This document shows, one piece after another, positions 1 to 7,354 of a stretch of DNA of 13,501 nucleotides. Source of the stretch: Euperipatoides rowelli (lineage: Eukaryota > Onychophora > Udeonychophora > Euonychophora > Peripatopsidae); assembly GCA_003024985.2 (NCBI GenBank), contig PXIH01S0031846.1; one strand, given 5' to 3'. Made by a program: the position numbers and the translations under genes. The notes beneath the pieces are model-generated. The model was given only the letters and a program-made list of their open reading frames with translations, had not been told where the DNA came from and did no database searches. The stretch's first letter is position 1, and every line of letters starts with the position of its first letter.

Positions 1-604
1 CTAAGTCTGAAATCCAGACACTTTCAGTCACTTTTTATCGTAATTCACGTCTGGAAATAGGCAATCTCAGCGGAACACAAAAGTAAAATCCTCCCGAATA
101 GAGCATTTTAATATTTGGTTTAGATATGGTTGTAATATATTTTGTATATTAATCTCTGACTTCTGATTTGAAAATGATACCAGGAGAAATATTGTTTGAT
201 TATTATGATTAAAGTGCAGCTGAGATTATAATTATGCATCTGGGATTTTAATGCTAGATTACTAGATTACGCTAGATGCTAGATTACATGAAACAGATCA
301 CCTAATCTAGCGTTCATTTAAGAGCTCAAGAAATAATATGATCTATACAGTCCAATAGTTCTTAATGGTAGAACTTTGATTGATACCAGATGAAAAATTA
401 AATTAATGAATAATCAAAGTAAATGACATGGTAATAATTTCAACAGGTTTATTTAACAATCAAATAATATGAACGTCATCTCCTTGATCTCTTATCATTT
501 TCCTATTACTTTCTTTATTCAAGAGCCTTAAATCCTTAATAACCAGAATAATGTTAGATCAATAAGACCTTATGTTAGCTTAAGATCTTATTATTGTACT
601 TTAA
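1..604. other. Gene-free AT-rich stretch
   Basis: I see no coding frame with protein-like composition, RNA gene or recognisable element here. The only structure is the CTAGATTA repeat cluster near 252-311, listed separately, and weak short inverted repeats such as GTCTG/CAGAC near the left edge. It may be unique intergenic or intronic DNA, or the unrecognisable 5' part of the LINE that follows. Confidence 0.5.
252..311. repeat. CTAGATTA short repeats with hairpin potential
   Basis: The word GCTAGATTA or CTAGATTAC occurs three times between 253 and 287. Its reverse complement TAATCTAGC follows at 303-311. The copy at 278-286 can form a perfect 9-bp stem with 303-311 around a 16-base loop. It is probably a small local duplication; no function is implied. 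Confidence 0.6.
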
Positions 605-834
605 ACAGAATTTGAGGATAGATGTATGGAAATGAATATCAGAAGAGTTCTATTTCACATTTATGCAAAAATTAATGCTAAGCTTTATCACAGAGCAGAC
701 CTGTTGCCTGCAATCAAAATTAATAATGTTTCCAAGATTAAAACAAGCAGTCTTGGTTGGATTCCGAATGTAATAAATTAAAAAAAAAAAAAAAAAAATC
801 TATGCAACAAAAATTAAGCAAATATAGAAAACAC
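605..834 (+). pseudogene. LINE A linker upstream of RT, left half
   Basis: An open frame runs from 605 to about 778. A homopolymer of 19 A at 780-798 follows, then a second frame whose residues read MQQKLSKYRKH. The composition (GWIP followed by lysine-rich sequence and KYRKH) matches the region between endonuclease and RT in many LINE ORF2 proteins. The frame differs on the two sides of the A run, which is easily explained by slippage. The SINE insertion cuts the linker at 834/835. Assignment rests on residue pattern only, so it is moderate. Confidence 0.5.
824..834 (+). repeat. Left target-site duplication of SINE copy 1
   Basis: The 11 bases ATAGAAAACAC directly precede the SINE and recur exactly at 1116-1126 directly after its A-rich tail. 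This is the expected footprint of target-primed insertion and fixes the SINE boundaries at 835 and 1115. Confidence 0.85.
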
Positions 835-847
835 TGTCTCGGTTCCG

Positions 848-858
848 TGGTCGAGCGG
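848..858 (+). promoter_or_regulatory. Pol III A-box-like element of SINE copy 1
   Basis: TGGTCGAGCGG closely matches the tRNA-gene A box (TGGCNNAGTGG type). It sits 13 bases from the SINE start, the position expected for an internal polymerase III promoter. Confidence 0.65.
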
Positions 859-903
859 ATTCACTCCCGCTTGATGAACCGAAGGCATATGCCGAGGTGT
901 ACA

Positions 904-912
904 GGTTCGCGC
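904..912 (+). promoter_or_regulatory. Pol III B-box-like element of SINE copy 1
   Basis: GGTTCGCGC matches the GGTTCGANNCC B box over its first six bases. It lies 45 bases after the A box, a normal spacing for a tRNA-derived promoter. In copy 2 the matching site reads TGTTCGCTCCCC, which keeps the C-rich half better. Confidence 0.6.
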
Positions 913-1115
913 ATCGGCTTGGGCAGTTAAGGATCGGTTTTTTCCCTAGCTTTAACAGCTCGCCTCGGGTTTTTCCAATTACGCTGCCCTTGTAACATCA
1001 AGGAACCTGTATTTAGTGATTCAATCATATATTATAGTCAATTATAAGTTTAATTTAAGTAGCCAAAAAAATACATTTCTTCTCCTCTTGGAGAGGAAAT
1101 TAAAAAAATAAATAA

Positions 1116-1126
1116 ATAGAAAACAC
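1116..1126 (+). repeat. Right target-site duplication of SINE copy 1
   Basis: ATAGAAAACAC, identical to 824-834. Removing the SINE and one duplication joins lysine-rich LINE A linker sequence on both sides, so the SINE landed in an existing LINE. Confidence 0.85.
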
Positions 1127-1410
1127 CATACAGTTGAGTCTAGTAAATTATATATAAAATATAAAAGGAATTAATTATAAGTCAACTTGTTTATAAAAAT
1201 CTATCAATACATTAGGAATAATGAGTTTTTTACAGAAAGTTAAGAGATACAATAGGAATATGATTACTTCATTATCTCCAATCTCTCCTTCAAATTTTTG
1301 GAAAATTATTGGCAAGTTTCGTAATAAAAAGAAAATTAAAAAAAAAAATGCATCTAAGTACAAAAATGTTTGGAATATTACAATATATTATATTTACAGG
1401 TTAATATAGA
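1127..1410 (+). pseudogene. LINE A linker, right half, after the SINE
   Basis: Beyond the SINE the reading continues with HTVESSKLYIKYKR-like residues and then, in another frame from about 1221, a block containing SPSNFWKIIGKFRNKKK. The FWK plus basic cluster is the typical lead-in to the RT domain of LINE ORF2 proteins. An ATG at 1221 opens a 62-codon frame, but it is a remnant of the polyprotein rather than a real start. The opposite-strand frame across the same bases is a shadow. Confidence 0.6.
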
Positions 1411-1489
1411 GCCAAGACAATTTTTCTTGGGAACATGGGATCCTATTCTTGCTTCACCTATAATGTCACAAACTAAATTTGGTAATTAA

Positions 1490-2250
1490 GGATTTAAAAA
1501 ACAGAAAGCACCAGGATTGATAATATTAAAAATGAAAATGTTAAGGCAATTCCGGATTTATTTAAAACTTGTCTTTTGACAATGTTTAATAAAATTTTGG
1601 AGAACAGATCAGTTACACAGAATTTGGCTAGATCACTGATTGTTCCGATTTAAAAAAAAAATGGATGACTCAATGAATTTTGAAAATTATCTGTCCTATT
1701 AGTTTTATTTCTGCTCTCATGAAAATATTAACGAATTTATTGAATAAGCATTTTAATAAATGATGTAAATAGTATGATTCACTTCATGAAGGACAATTGG
1801 ATTTTAGGGCTGAAAAATCTACTAATAGATCATGTATTTGTATTATATTCATTGGTACATTTAAATATTTATAGGATGAGAGGTAAGATGTGTAACATTA
1901 AATATTAGGCAGGTGTACTACGATTATGGTATATCTATTAATTGTATAAATCTTTTGGATAATTAGTATTCATCAGCTAGAGAAGCTGTGTTGGTAAACC
2001 AATAAATTACTAGTACTTTTGGTATTACCAAAGGAGTTCTGCAAGGTGACTCATTGAGTCCTACATTATTCAATTCATATATCAGTGCATTGCCTACAGG
2101 AGTGGAACAGTTAAATACATCACCCTTAGGATTAGGGATATAGGATGTACATATGCTGATTTTTGTAGACGATATAGTGTTAATGGATGAGTCATCATGC
2201 TTTTTGTAAAATAACATGATTTTTACCTCTTATTTTTTCATGAGAGATTA
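1490..2250 (+). pseudogene. LINE A reverse transcriptase core, broken
   Basis: This is the relic of the enzyme that copies element RNA at a nicked target. Visible RT blocks in order are: KAPG near 1505; an IKNENVKAIPDLFKT-like helix; a SLIVPI-KK block near 1635-1660; remains of YRPIS near 1700; a GVLQGDSLSP block at 2033-2062; and the catalytic box FVDD at 2162-2173, where the usual FADD has A changed to V. Both catalytic aspartates of that box remain. Several stops and at least three frame changes break it. The motif A aspartate region, expected at about 1830-1920, is not clearly readable. Confidence 0.85.
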
Positions 2251-2366
2251 AAATTAATGTTGAAAAGACTAAAATTGTAATATTTAAAAATGGAAATAAT
2301 GTTAACAAGAAGTACTTATTTTATTGAAATAACATAAATAATGTGATACAAATAACAGATAATTAT

Positions 2367-2815
2367 ACTTATTTGGGAGTCCCCTTTTCTTCAAATGGAT
2401 AATTTTGAGAGCATATCAATTTTTTTTGGAAAAGGCTAAACTACTATGTCTATATTATGGACCACATTGGAGCTAGAGTGGATACCTTGGTTAAATATGT
2501 GATTATATATGCCTCTCCTGTATGAGCATACACACATTACCTTCCTATCTCTAACTTAACTACAGTATATAAACCCTTTTTCAAAACTTGTTTAACTTTA
2601 AAACGCTACACTACACTCCAAATTAATATCCTGTATGCCCTCATCTAAAATAACCTTTAAATCATGTAATCTATAATAAAACTATCTCCTACTGCAAACT
2701 TTTCAATTATATCATCTAAATCTTTAAAGAGAATCTCATGCTCTATCAAATTAAGCCTCTAATCTAACATTAGAACCTTCTAATAAATCTAATCTATTTC
2801 ATACATCTTAAAACA
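2367..2815 (+). pseudogene. LINE A RT C-terminal region
   Basis: From 2367 one frame reads TYLGVPFSS, then a KRLN...IGARVDTLVKYV segment, YASPV and LPISNLTTVYKPFFK, up to a TLKRYT block near 2600. This order (YLG block, then the connection and basic RY segment) is usual after the catalytic box in LINE RTs. The frame differs from the upstream catalytic box, so a frameshift lies between about 2230 and 2367. Stops become more frequent after 2640 and the match fades. Confidence 0.7.
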
Positions 2816-2989
2816 AGAAAAATTAAATGTCCTGTAATTTCAGAAGCAACTGGTACAAACTATTAACATTTTATCTTGGATTGACTAATTTTAACAGCAA
2901 TATAATTAATAAAACTTTGAAATTTTTTGTAAGACTTGGATTAAAGTCAATATAGAAGTTGAAAATCATACATTTTAAAGTATATTTCC

Positions 2990-3356
2990 TCAATGCATAC
3001 ATGCATTAAATCATTTCATAAATTAAACACAGACAAAATATAATAAATAGAGATTAAACCTGTCATGTTGTCAAATCTTATGGGATCATTTTTGTTTTAT
3101 AATCCCCCCACCCCATCTAATAATCTCAATTCCTCCTTCTTATCCCAGAAACATATCCAATACTGAAAGATTTTCCCGACTTTAACAGTATTAAGCTTAC
3201 TGTAAACAGTATAGACACCTATCAAAAATGTCAGGAATTATTAAAAGACTTTTCTTATTGAAAAATTATATTATTAGTTAAATTAGAACAAGCCAATATA
3301 GTATTGTAAACTATTCGATTTAATGTACTATTTTCTTTTATAAACTGGAATATTCT
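2990..3356. other. Stretch without recognisable genes
   Basis: AT-rich sequence between the fading end of LINE A and SINE copy 2. It includes a pyrimidine-rich patch near 3105-3150 (CCCCCCACCCC and CCTCCTTC). No coding frame, terminal repeat or RNA gene is visible. It may be the 3' untranslated part of LINE A. Confidence 0.45.
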
Positions 3357-3655
3357 AGTCTCGGTTATGTGGTCATGTGTTCAGGCGGGTTCCCTTAATA
3401 AACTAAAGGCATATGCTGAGGAGTACATGTTCGCTCCCCGGCTTAGACAGTTATGGAACGGTTTGTCCCCTTGCTGTAACCGCTTGCTTTGTGTTTATCC
3501 AAGTACACTGCCCTGTTTAACATCTAAGGAAACTATTTCTCATGTAGTAATTAATGATTTATAAGTAAAGTAAATAGAAAAAATACATTACTTCTCCCGT
3601 TTGGGGGGGGGGGGGTTTTTTTTTTTTAATTATAAAAAAAAAAAAAATAAAATTA
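3357..3655 (+). mobile_element. tRNA-related SINE, copy 2 (diverged)
   Basis: This is the same SINE family as 835-1115. Both start with GTCTCGGTT and share GGCATATGC.GAGG.GTACA.GTTCG, then CGGCTT.G.CAGTTA.GGA.CGGTTT, the CTGCCCT.GT.TAACATC block, and AATACATT.CTTCTCC before the tail. The A box has decayed (TGGTCATGTGT), and the tail is replaced by a run of 13 G, 12 T and then 14 A. No clean target duplication is visible, so this copy looks older. The 65-codon open frame across it (3367-3564) is not a gene. Confidence 0.8.
3603..3647. repeat. G13-T12-N-A14 homopolymer block in the SINE tail
   Basis: Thirteen G (3603-3615) pass directly into twelve T (3616-3627), and after six bases fourteen A follow (3634-3647). 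The T and A runs can pair as a hairpin. This is the tail of SINE copy 2 and a likely site of sequencing or assembly length error. Confidence 0.75.
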
Positions 3656-4057
3656 AATATCTAATTAACTTATTATTTGCTGTTTAAATTTAAAAGAAAC
3701 CAAATAAACAATGTTACTGAATTAAATTTATTTTCACTTTCACTTTTGTCTATACCAATTAAAATTTTACTAACATCTGTTCACTTTGAGCAGAAAGTAA
3801 ACAATGAAAATTTTGCTGTAAACTAAATTTCACTATTTATTCAATATTACTTTTACATCTGATTGAAAACTTTCATAAATGGTTGAAAGTAGCTAAAACA
3901 ACGTTATTAGAGAATTACATGTTATTAAAAATGTTTAATTTCTAAAGACATGTAAAAAAAAAAACAGCTTTCACTTTAGAATTAACTTTAATCTGTTTGT
4001 CCTATTGTTTTTTTCAACATTTCTCAAGTTTGTGGTGAAATTTTCTTTTTATCAGAT
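3656..4057. other. Stretch without recognisable genes
   Basis: AT-rich DNA with words such as CACTTTCAC and TGAAAGT but no protein-like frame. The 61-codon open frame at 4005-4190 runs into the dispersed repeat below and is low-complexity, so I do not treat it as a gene. Confidence 0.5.
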
Positions 4058-4160
4058 ATTATTATTTAAATGTAGCAAGATTTTAAATGCTTCATTCAAG
4101 TCTTTTATGAAAGACAAACTTTTACTAGTTAAATTGTTGAATTGTGACATTGCATCATAC
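4058..4160 (+). repeat. Dispersed repeat R, copy 1 (no internal expansion)
   Basis: The run from ATTATTATTTAAATG through TTTTAAATGCTTCATTCA, TCTTTTATGAAAGACAAACTTT and AGTTAAATTG to TGACATTGCAT aligns block by block with 6376-6541. Copy 1 has a single GAAAGACAAACTTT unit, where copy 2 has three. The identity of the element is unknown; it could be a fragment of a non-autonomous transposon or a second SINE. Confidence 0.7.
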
Positions 4161-4199
4161 ACAGACCAAAAGTTAGAAAGTGAAAATTAGAGGCAATAA

Positions 4200-5390
4200 A
4201 GCAAAGAAGAAGAAAAATTACACACCTTCAGAAAAGAATGTGTATAATAAAAGAGTAGAAATATCTGTATATTGGTAAGGTTTGATACTCCATTCAACCA
4301 CTCATCTTAGCACAGTAATATTTGATTTATTTCAAAGCCCTGATGAAGCTGATAGAGAATGACACTATTTTGGGCTCACTGTGATCTTCTTCACTGGGGA
4401 TGAATATTTGAAAATTTAGGGTGAATAATCCCCGAAGATTGTGCATGTGTTGCTCTTTCATAAATCCATTCTCAGACTTGTAAAAAGTTTCTATGAGCTC
4501 CACTTTTAAGAAATAATTGAATGCACGGAGTGATGTCATAAATTTCTAAAAGTCATGTGTGAAAACTTATAACAGTTTTTAAAAAATAACCTTAAGTAGT
4601 GTTATCACTACTTTCAATGAACCCACCATGACGACTTTCAATACATGTGATTTCATCATAGTCTATTATCAAATCCCAAAACATATGTTTTTGTGATGTC
4701 ATCTTCAGGGAATTGAGGTGAGGCCCCTCCAAACTTTATAATTTAGATTTTGCACATTTATCATATCATATCCTATTATACTTCAATAGTTATATATGCC
4801 ATACATGAAAACTTTGAAAAAATAGAAAATAAAAAAAAAAATATTTACAACAACTATCCATATATTTAGGTGGCATTGCATGCACTTCTTGTTGACTGAT
4901 CGTGGCAGCCTTTGGGACACGGAATGCTATACATATCTAGTTCAAAATTCGCAAAGTACAAGAAGTATCTGTGCTGACATATGTCGGTGTGGTCTTTTAG
5001 TAAACTCATAAACCCACTGTATTATGGGTAAAATCAGTGTCAGATATGCAAATGAGCCACACCCACCTTCAAAAAACTTTGAAAATGTCCGTAAATCTTC
5101 AGAAATGTTTGGAAATTTGTGATGATATCAGAATTGGTATACCAAGCCATTAGCAAAGATTTATAGGTAAATATGATGTCACATCATATTGCATTATGGA
5201 TAACATCATGGCGCATTATGGGTAATATGATGATGTCATAACATTGTTGTTGAAATGATCGATGGGATGCTTGATTTTGATTAATTAATTAAAGCAAAAG
5301 CTAAATTCTGACTGACAACTATTTGAGTAAGATCAAATCTGATTGGTTGATTGAAAGTGAAAGCTCAATTATGATGGGTATCTGAATGCC
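4200..5390. other. Gene-free stretch with recurrent short words
   Basis: No reliable coding frame is present. TGATGTCA occurs at 4531-4538, 4694-4701, 5174-5181 and 5231-5238. ATTATGGGTAA-like words occur near 5020, 5193 and 5215, the last two 22 bases apart. A 19-base near-perfect palindrome is at 5171-5189. The words suggest an old, unidentified repeat, possibly a MITE-like element, but no terminal inverted repeats or target duplications were found. The open frame at 4327-4539 on the minus strand has no recognisable domain. Confidence 0.5.
5171..5189. repeat. 19-base palindrome
   Basis: ATATGATGT and ACATCATAT are perfect inverted arms around a single C. It contains TGATGTCA, one C-to-T change from the CRE/ATF palindrome TGACGTCA. 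It could be a decayed regulatory site or the end of a small inverted-repeat element. Confidence 0.6.
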
Positions 5391-5394
5391 ACTT

Positions 5395-6010
5395 TTTACA
5401 TTACTATTACCTGACTTATCTAAACTAAATTTCATATGAAAATATGTGGCAAATTCATCAACATTATCTAAAAGTTTTTGCAAGTCCAATATATTATTTG
5501 AAAATAAAACTATATCAGCTGCAAAAAGTACACTCTGAAATAGGCAGCCATCTATTCTAAATCACACTTCACTATTTTCTAATCTAAAGATTAATTCACT
5601 CATAATTCCCTGTTGCATTGCTACCTTTAAATCTATCCAATCTGATTCCCAGTCATACAGGTAATATTTTAATTTATTATAATATATATATTTTTTAAAA
5701 ATCTAATGAATTTTGCTGGAAATCATTTTTGACAATGTTATCCATATTCCTTCATAAAGTATTATTCTAAGTTTTCAGAATATACCAAATATCTAAATAT
5801 AATGTTTTTTTCTTCTTTTAAATGTGAAAATCCATAATATTCTTTAAAATAAAGCTATGTGTAATCCTTCTATCTTTCCTAAATCCATTTTACAATTCCT
5901 CCCAAATAATATTTTTTCTATTATTCTATCTAACCTATCATTGAATTTTCTGTAAATAATTTACATAATACTGATTGATCTATGATAACAAGTTTAGATT
6001 TATTTTAGCC
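5395..6010 (-). pseudogene. LINE B reverse transcriptase fragment
   Basis: Read on the minus strand from about 6010 downward, RT blocks appear in the normal order: a QSVLCKLF block (usually preceded by YRPIS in related proteins); a RLDRIIEKILF helix; a degraded GFRKG region with HIAL and RILWIF; PAKFIRFLKNIY; ESDWIDLK followed by QQGIMSE (5607-5612 codes the QG); then VLFAADIVLF and LQKLLDNV...MKFSLDKSG. The catalytic FADD box at 5514-5525 reads FAAD, so one essential aspartate is lost. Frameshifts and stops are present, and neither a 5' nor 3' element end is seen. It is a different lineage from LINE A and LINE C by its motif wording. It is inactive. Confidence 0.8.
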
Positions 6011-6295
6011 ATAAAGTAACAGTTTCACTCTGTTCTTCTTCAAGTTATCTGAATTTAGTTTTTAGATTATTTGGTGGGAACATCAAATTCAATAGGTGAT
6101 CATTATGTGTGTCCATAGGCACAAATGTAGCCATTGGCACTGGTTGTGGATCTCTGAAGAAGGAGAATGAAAATTTCCCCATTTAAACTAATTTTCCTTA
6201 ATATTATTATCGTAATCATTTCATTCTTAATGAGAGTAAAAAAAAAATAGCCTTCATTTTAGCTTCAGTTCTAAGAATGTGTGCACTATTGTTTT

Positions 6296-6332
6296 AAATA
6301 AATGAATAAATAAATATATAAATATATAAAAA
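6296..6332. repeat. AT-rich microsatellite (AAAT/ATATAA)n
   Basis: Imperfect tandem AATA, AAATAT and ATATAA units. It is a simple-sequence repeat with no coding meaning. Confidence 0.6.
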
Positions 6333-6375
6333 AGTTCAATATTAAATTTGTGCTAAATATTTTTTTTCATCCAAC

Positions 6376-6541
6376 ATTATGATTCAAATGTATAGAGGCT
6401 TTAAATGTTTCATTCACATCTTTTGTGAAAGACAAACTTTGATTGGTTAAATCACATCTTCTGTGAAAGACAAACTTTGATTGGTTAAATCACATCTTCT
6501 GTGAAAGACAAACCTTGATTGGTTAAATTGACATTGCATTG
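6376..6541 (+). repeat. Dispersed repeat R, copy 2 (with 38-bp expansion)
   Basis: This aligns with 4058-4160 from ATTATGATTCAAATG through CTTTAAATGTTTCATTCA to TGACATTGCATTG. It differs by having three tandem copies of a 38-base unit at 6415-6528 in place of one. The two copies therefore share ancestry, and the expansion happened in this copy or was lost in the other. Confidence 0.75.
6415..6528 (+). repeat. Three tandem 38-bp units
   Basis: Units at 6415-6452, 6453-6490 and 6491-6528, each starting CACATCTT and ending GGTTAAAT. Unit 2 differs from unit 1 by one base (TCTTTTGTG to TCTTCTGTG), and unit 3 differs from unit 2 by one base (AAACTTTG to AAACCTTG). Such near identity implies recent duplication. 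Confidence 0.95.
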
Positions 6542-6550
6542 TCAATTTAA
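6523..6550. repeat. Perfect 11-bp hairpin after the tandem repeat
   Basis: TTAAATTGACA (6523-6533) and TGTCAATTTAA (6540-6550) are perfect inverted arms around a six-base loop. The left arm overlaps the end of the third 38-bp unit. The matching part of repeat copy 1 lacks the right arm. Confidence 0.8.
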
Positions 6551-6961
6551 AGACAGATAGCCTAGTGATATTGTTTTATTAGATATGAAAGTTAAACCAC
6601 TGACATAAAATGATTTCACAAACGGGGAGACTAATAAATTTAATCTTTTTTATTAATGGGGAGTTCAAAACATTCTTAGTTTATTAGAAAAATAAATGAT
6701 TTAAATATGGAAATTATAAATTGAAAAAATAAATAAATAATTTTTTTGCACAAATAGAAATTCAATTAATCAATTGTTTGCAATAATTTCTATATGTAGT
6801 TCTGCTCAGCTGCAGTAGGCTTTTGCAAGACAGACAGATAACACACTGCAGATAATGTGAATTATTATAAATAGATTATTTATTATTGTTATTGCTAACG
6901 CTTTTCTTGTTATTGTTGTTGTAATTGGCATCATGTCATTATTTTTGTTCTACTTCTCCTT

Positions 6962-6984
6962 ATTTATTTATTTTCTTTCATTAG
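6962..6984 (+). other. Splice acceptor of the LU-domain exon
   Basis: A T-rich tract (TTATTTATTTTCTTTCA) ends in TTAG at 6981-6984, a good 3' splice site. The in-frame triplet just before the exon is TAG (6982-6984), so the reading frame cannot extend further left without splicing. Confidence 0.6.
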
Positions 6985-7057
6985 ACAGCCAAATTTTGTA
7001 CTAAATGTTGTTATGGTGATTTCTGTAACCAAGGAACTCTAATTGGCGACCAACTAG
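6985..7057 (+). CDS. Candidate internal exon of a Ly6/uPAR (LU) domain protein, partial
   Basis: This 73-base exon has 24 full codons plus one base. It reads KFCTKCCYGDFCNQG in its centre. The CCxxDxCN signature is what closes the three-finger LU fold (CD59, Ly6 and related small extracellular, often GPI-anchored or secreted proteins); the cysteines form the last disulphides and the Asn caps the fold. The left side is bounded by a pyrimidine-tract acceptor with an in-frame TAG. The right side is bounded by CTAG/GTTAGT, a strong donor, with an in-frame TAG three bases into the intron. The entry phase is 0 and the exit phase 1. The exons for the N-terminal fingers, signal peptide and tail were not found. 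Retroelements lie on both sides, which fits an intron setting. A decayed pseudogene exon is possible, although no residue of the motif is damaged. Confidence 0.6.
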
Positions 7058-7063
7058 GTTAGT
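7058..7063 (+). other. Splice donor of the LU-domain exon
   Basis: TAG/GTTAGT agrees with the consensus MAG/GTRAGT except for T in place of R at intron position 3. It follows directly on the reading frame of the exon. Confidence 0.6.
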
Positions 7064-7253
7064 TTCTTATAATATAGTCACATTTTTGTTATAGTTTTGC
7101 CTTTTTTTATTCTTAACGTTATATATTGATTCAAACTCTGATATCATTACAATTTTATTATGTGTGTGTCTAGTGTTATTGAAGATATGTTTGAACTTTG
7201 TAACACTTATTTTTATGCATCAAGAATAAATGCTTTTGCATCAATAAGTTACC
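7064..7253. other. Probable intron sequence
   Basis: AT-rich DNA between the exon donor and the first retroelement remnant. No coding frame, RNA gene or repeat is recognised. Confidence 0.4.
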
Positions 7254-7346
7254 TATTTTGTTCATTCTAAAGACTTCTACCAGAAATTGCATTACAATAG
7301 TTGACAATTTCATCCTTGATCTGTGATGTATACGTTTTCAGATTAT
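7254..7346 (-). repeat. Extra copy of the Gypsy RT thumb segment
   Basis: This matches 7366-7490: ATTTTGTTCAT, then ACTTCTAC, ATTGNA.TACA.TAGTTGACAA, CTGTGAT.ATACGTTTT and CAGATTA or CAGATAA occur in the same order in both. Read on the minus strand both resemble the stretch just after the RT catalytic box (SE.., then a VEV segment in place of FLGFV). The sister copy has about 35 extra bases. It is either a local duplication or a second truncated insertion. Confidence 0.7.
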
Positions 7347-7354
7347 TTTCAATG

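Larger units (their letters stand above)
835..1115 (+). mobile_element. tRNA-related SINE, copy 1
   Basis: This is a short non-autonomous retroposon of about 281 bases. The head has RNA polymerase III promoter-like boxes (A box at 848-858, B box at 904-912) as in tRNA genes, but it does not fold as a normal tRNA. A body rich in CTTTAACAGC and TACGCTGCCCTTGTAACATC-type words follows, and the 3' end has a TCTCC/GGAGA mini-hairpin (1081-1094) and an A-rich tail. Exact 11-bp target duplications flank it. A second copy with the same order of blocks lies near 3357-3655, which confirms a repeat family. It would move using a LINE's enzymes. The family name is not recognised. Confidence 0.85.
605..2990 (+). 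mobile_element. LINE A: degraded non-LTR retrotransposon, interrupted by a SINE
   Basis: This is a 5'-truncated, heavily mutated non-LTR retrotransposon on the plus strand. It encodes, in order, a basic linker (605-834, resuming after the SINE at about 1127-1410), a reverse transcriptase (about 1490-2250) and a C-terminal region with the YLGVPFSS-type block (about 2367-2815). Stops and frameshifts are frequent, and many stops are TAA or TAG at places where the frame otherwise reads on. The 3' end is not defined; LINE-like residues fade between about 2815 and 2990, with no poly(A) tail or terminal repeat. The family could not be named with confidence; the GVLQGDSLSP and FVDD blocks are general LINE RT features. 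The element is inactive. Confidence 0.8.

Noticed and set aside
772-798. AATAAA followed by A19 as a processed-gene tail
   Set aside because: The signal is only two bases from the A run, and LINE linker-like lysine-rich reading continues across it.
848-925. A true tRNA gene at the A and B boxes
   Set aside because: No acceptor stem or anticodon arm pairing could be drawn; the body continues as a SINE with target duplications.
1963-2217. 84-codon minus-strand open frame
   Set aside because: It is antisense to the GVLQGD and FVDD blocks of the LINE A RT.
3367-3564. 65-codon plus-strand open frame
   Set aside because: It lies wholly in SINE copy 2 and is non-coding.
4841-5011. Open plus-strand frame with cysteines (ECYTYLV...ICADICRCG) that could be an N-terminal LU finger exon for 6985-7057
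   Set aside because: The second cysteine of the CxxC pair is absent, the acceptor has no good pyrimidine tract, no donor fits the end, and the region looks like repeat DNA. It needs transcript support.
6120-6180. Possible exon reading GTNVAIGTGCGSLKKEN as another LU segment
   Set aside because: Only one cysteine, no matching donor, and an in-frame stop soon after; the similarity is too weak.
6415-6528. CRISPR-like array
   Set aside because: The 38-bp units are directly adjacent with no spacers, and the setting is a eukaryotic repeat.
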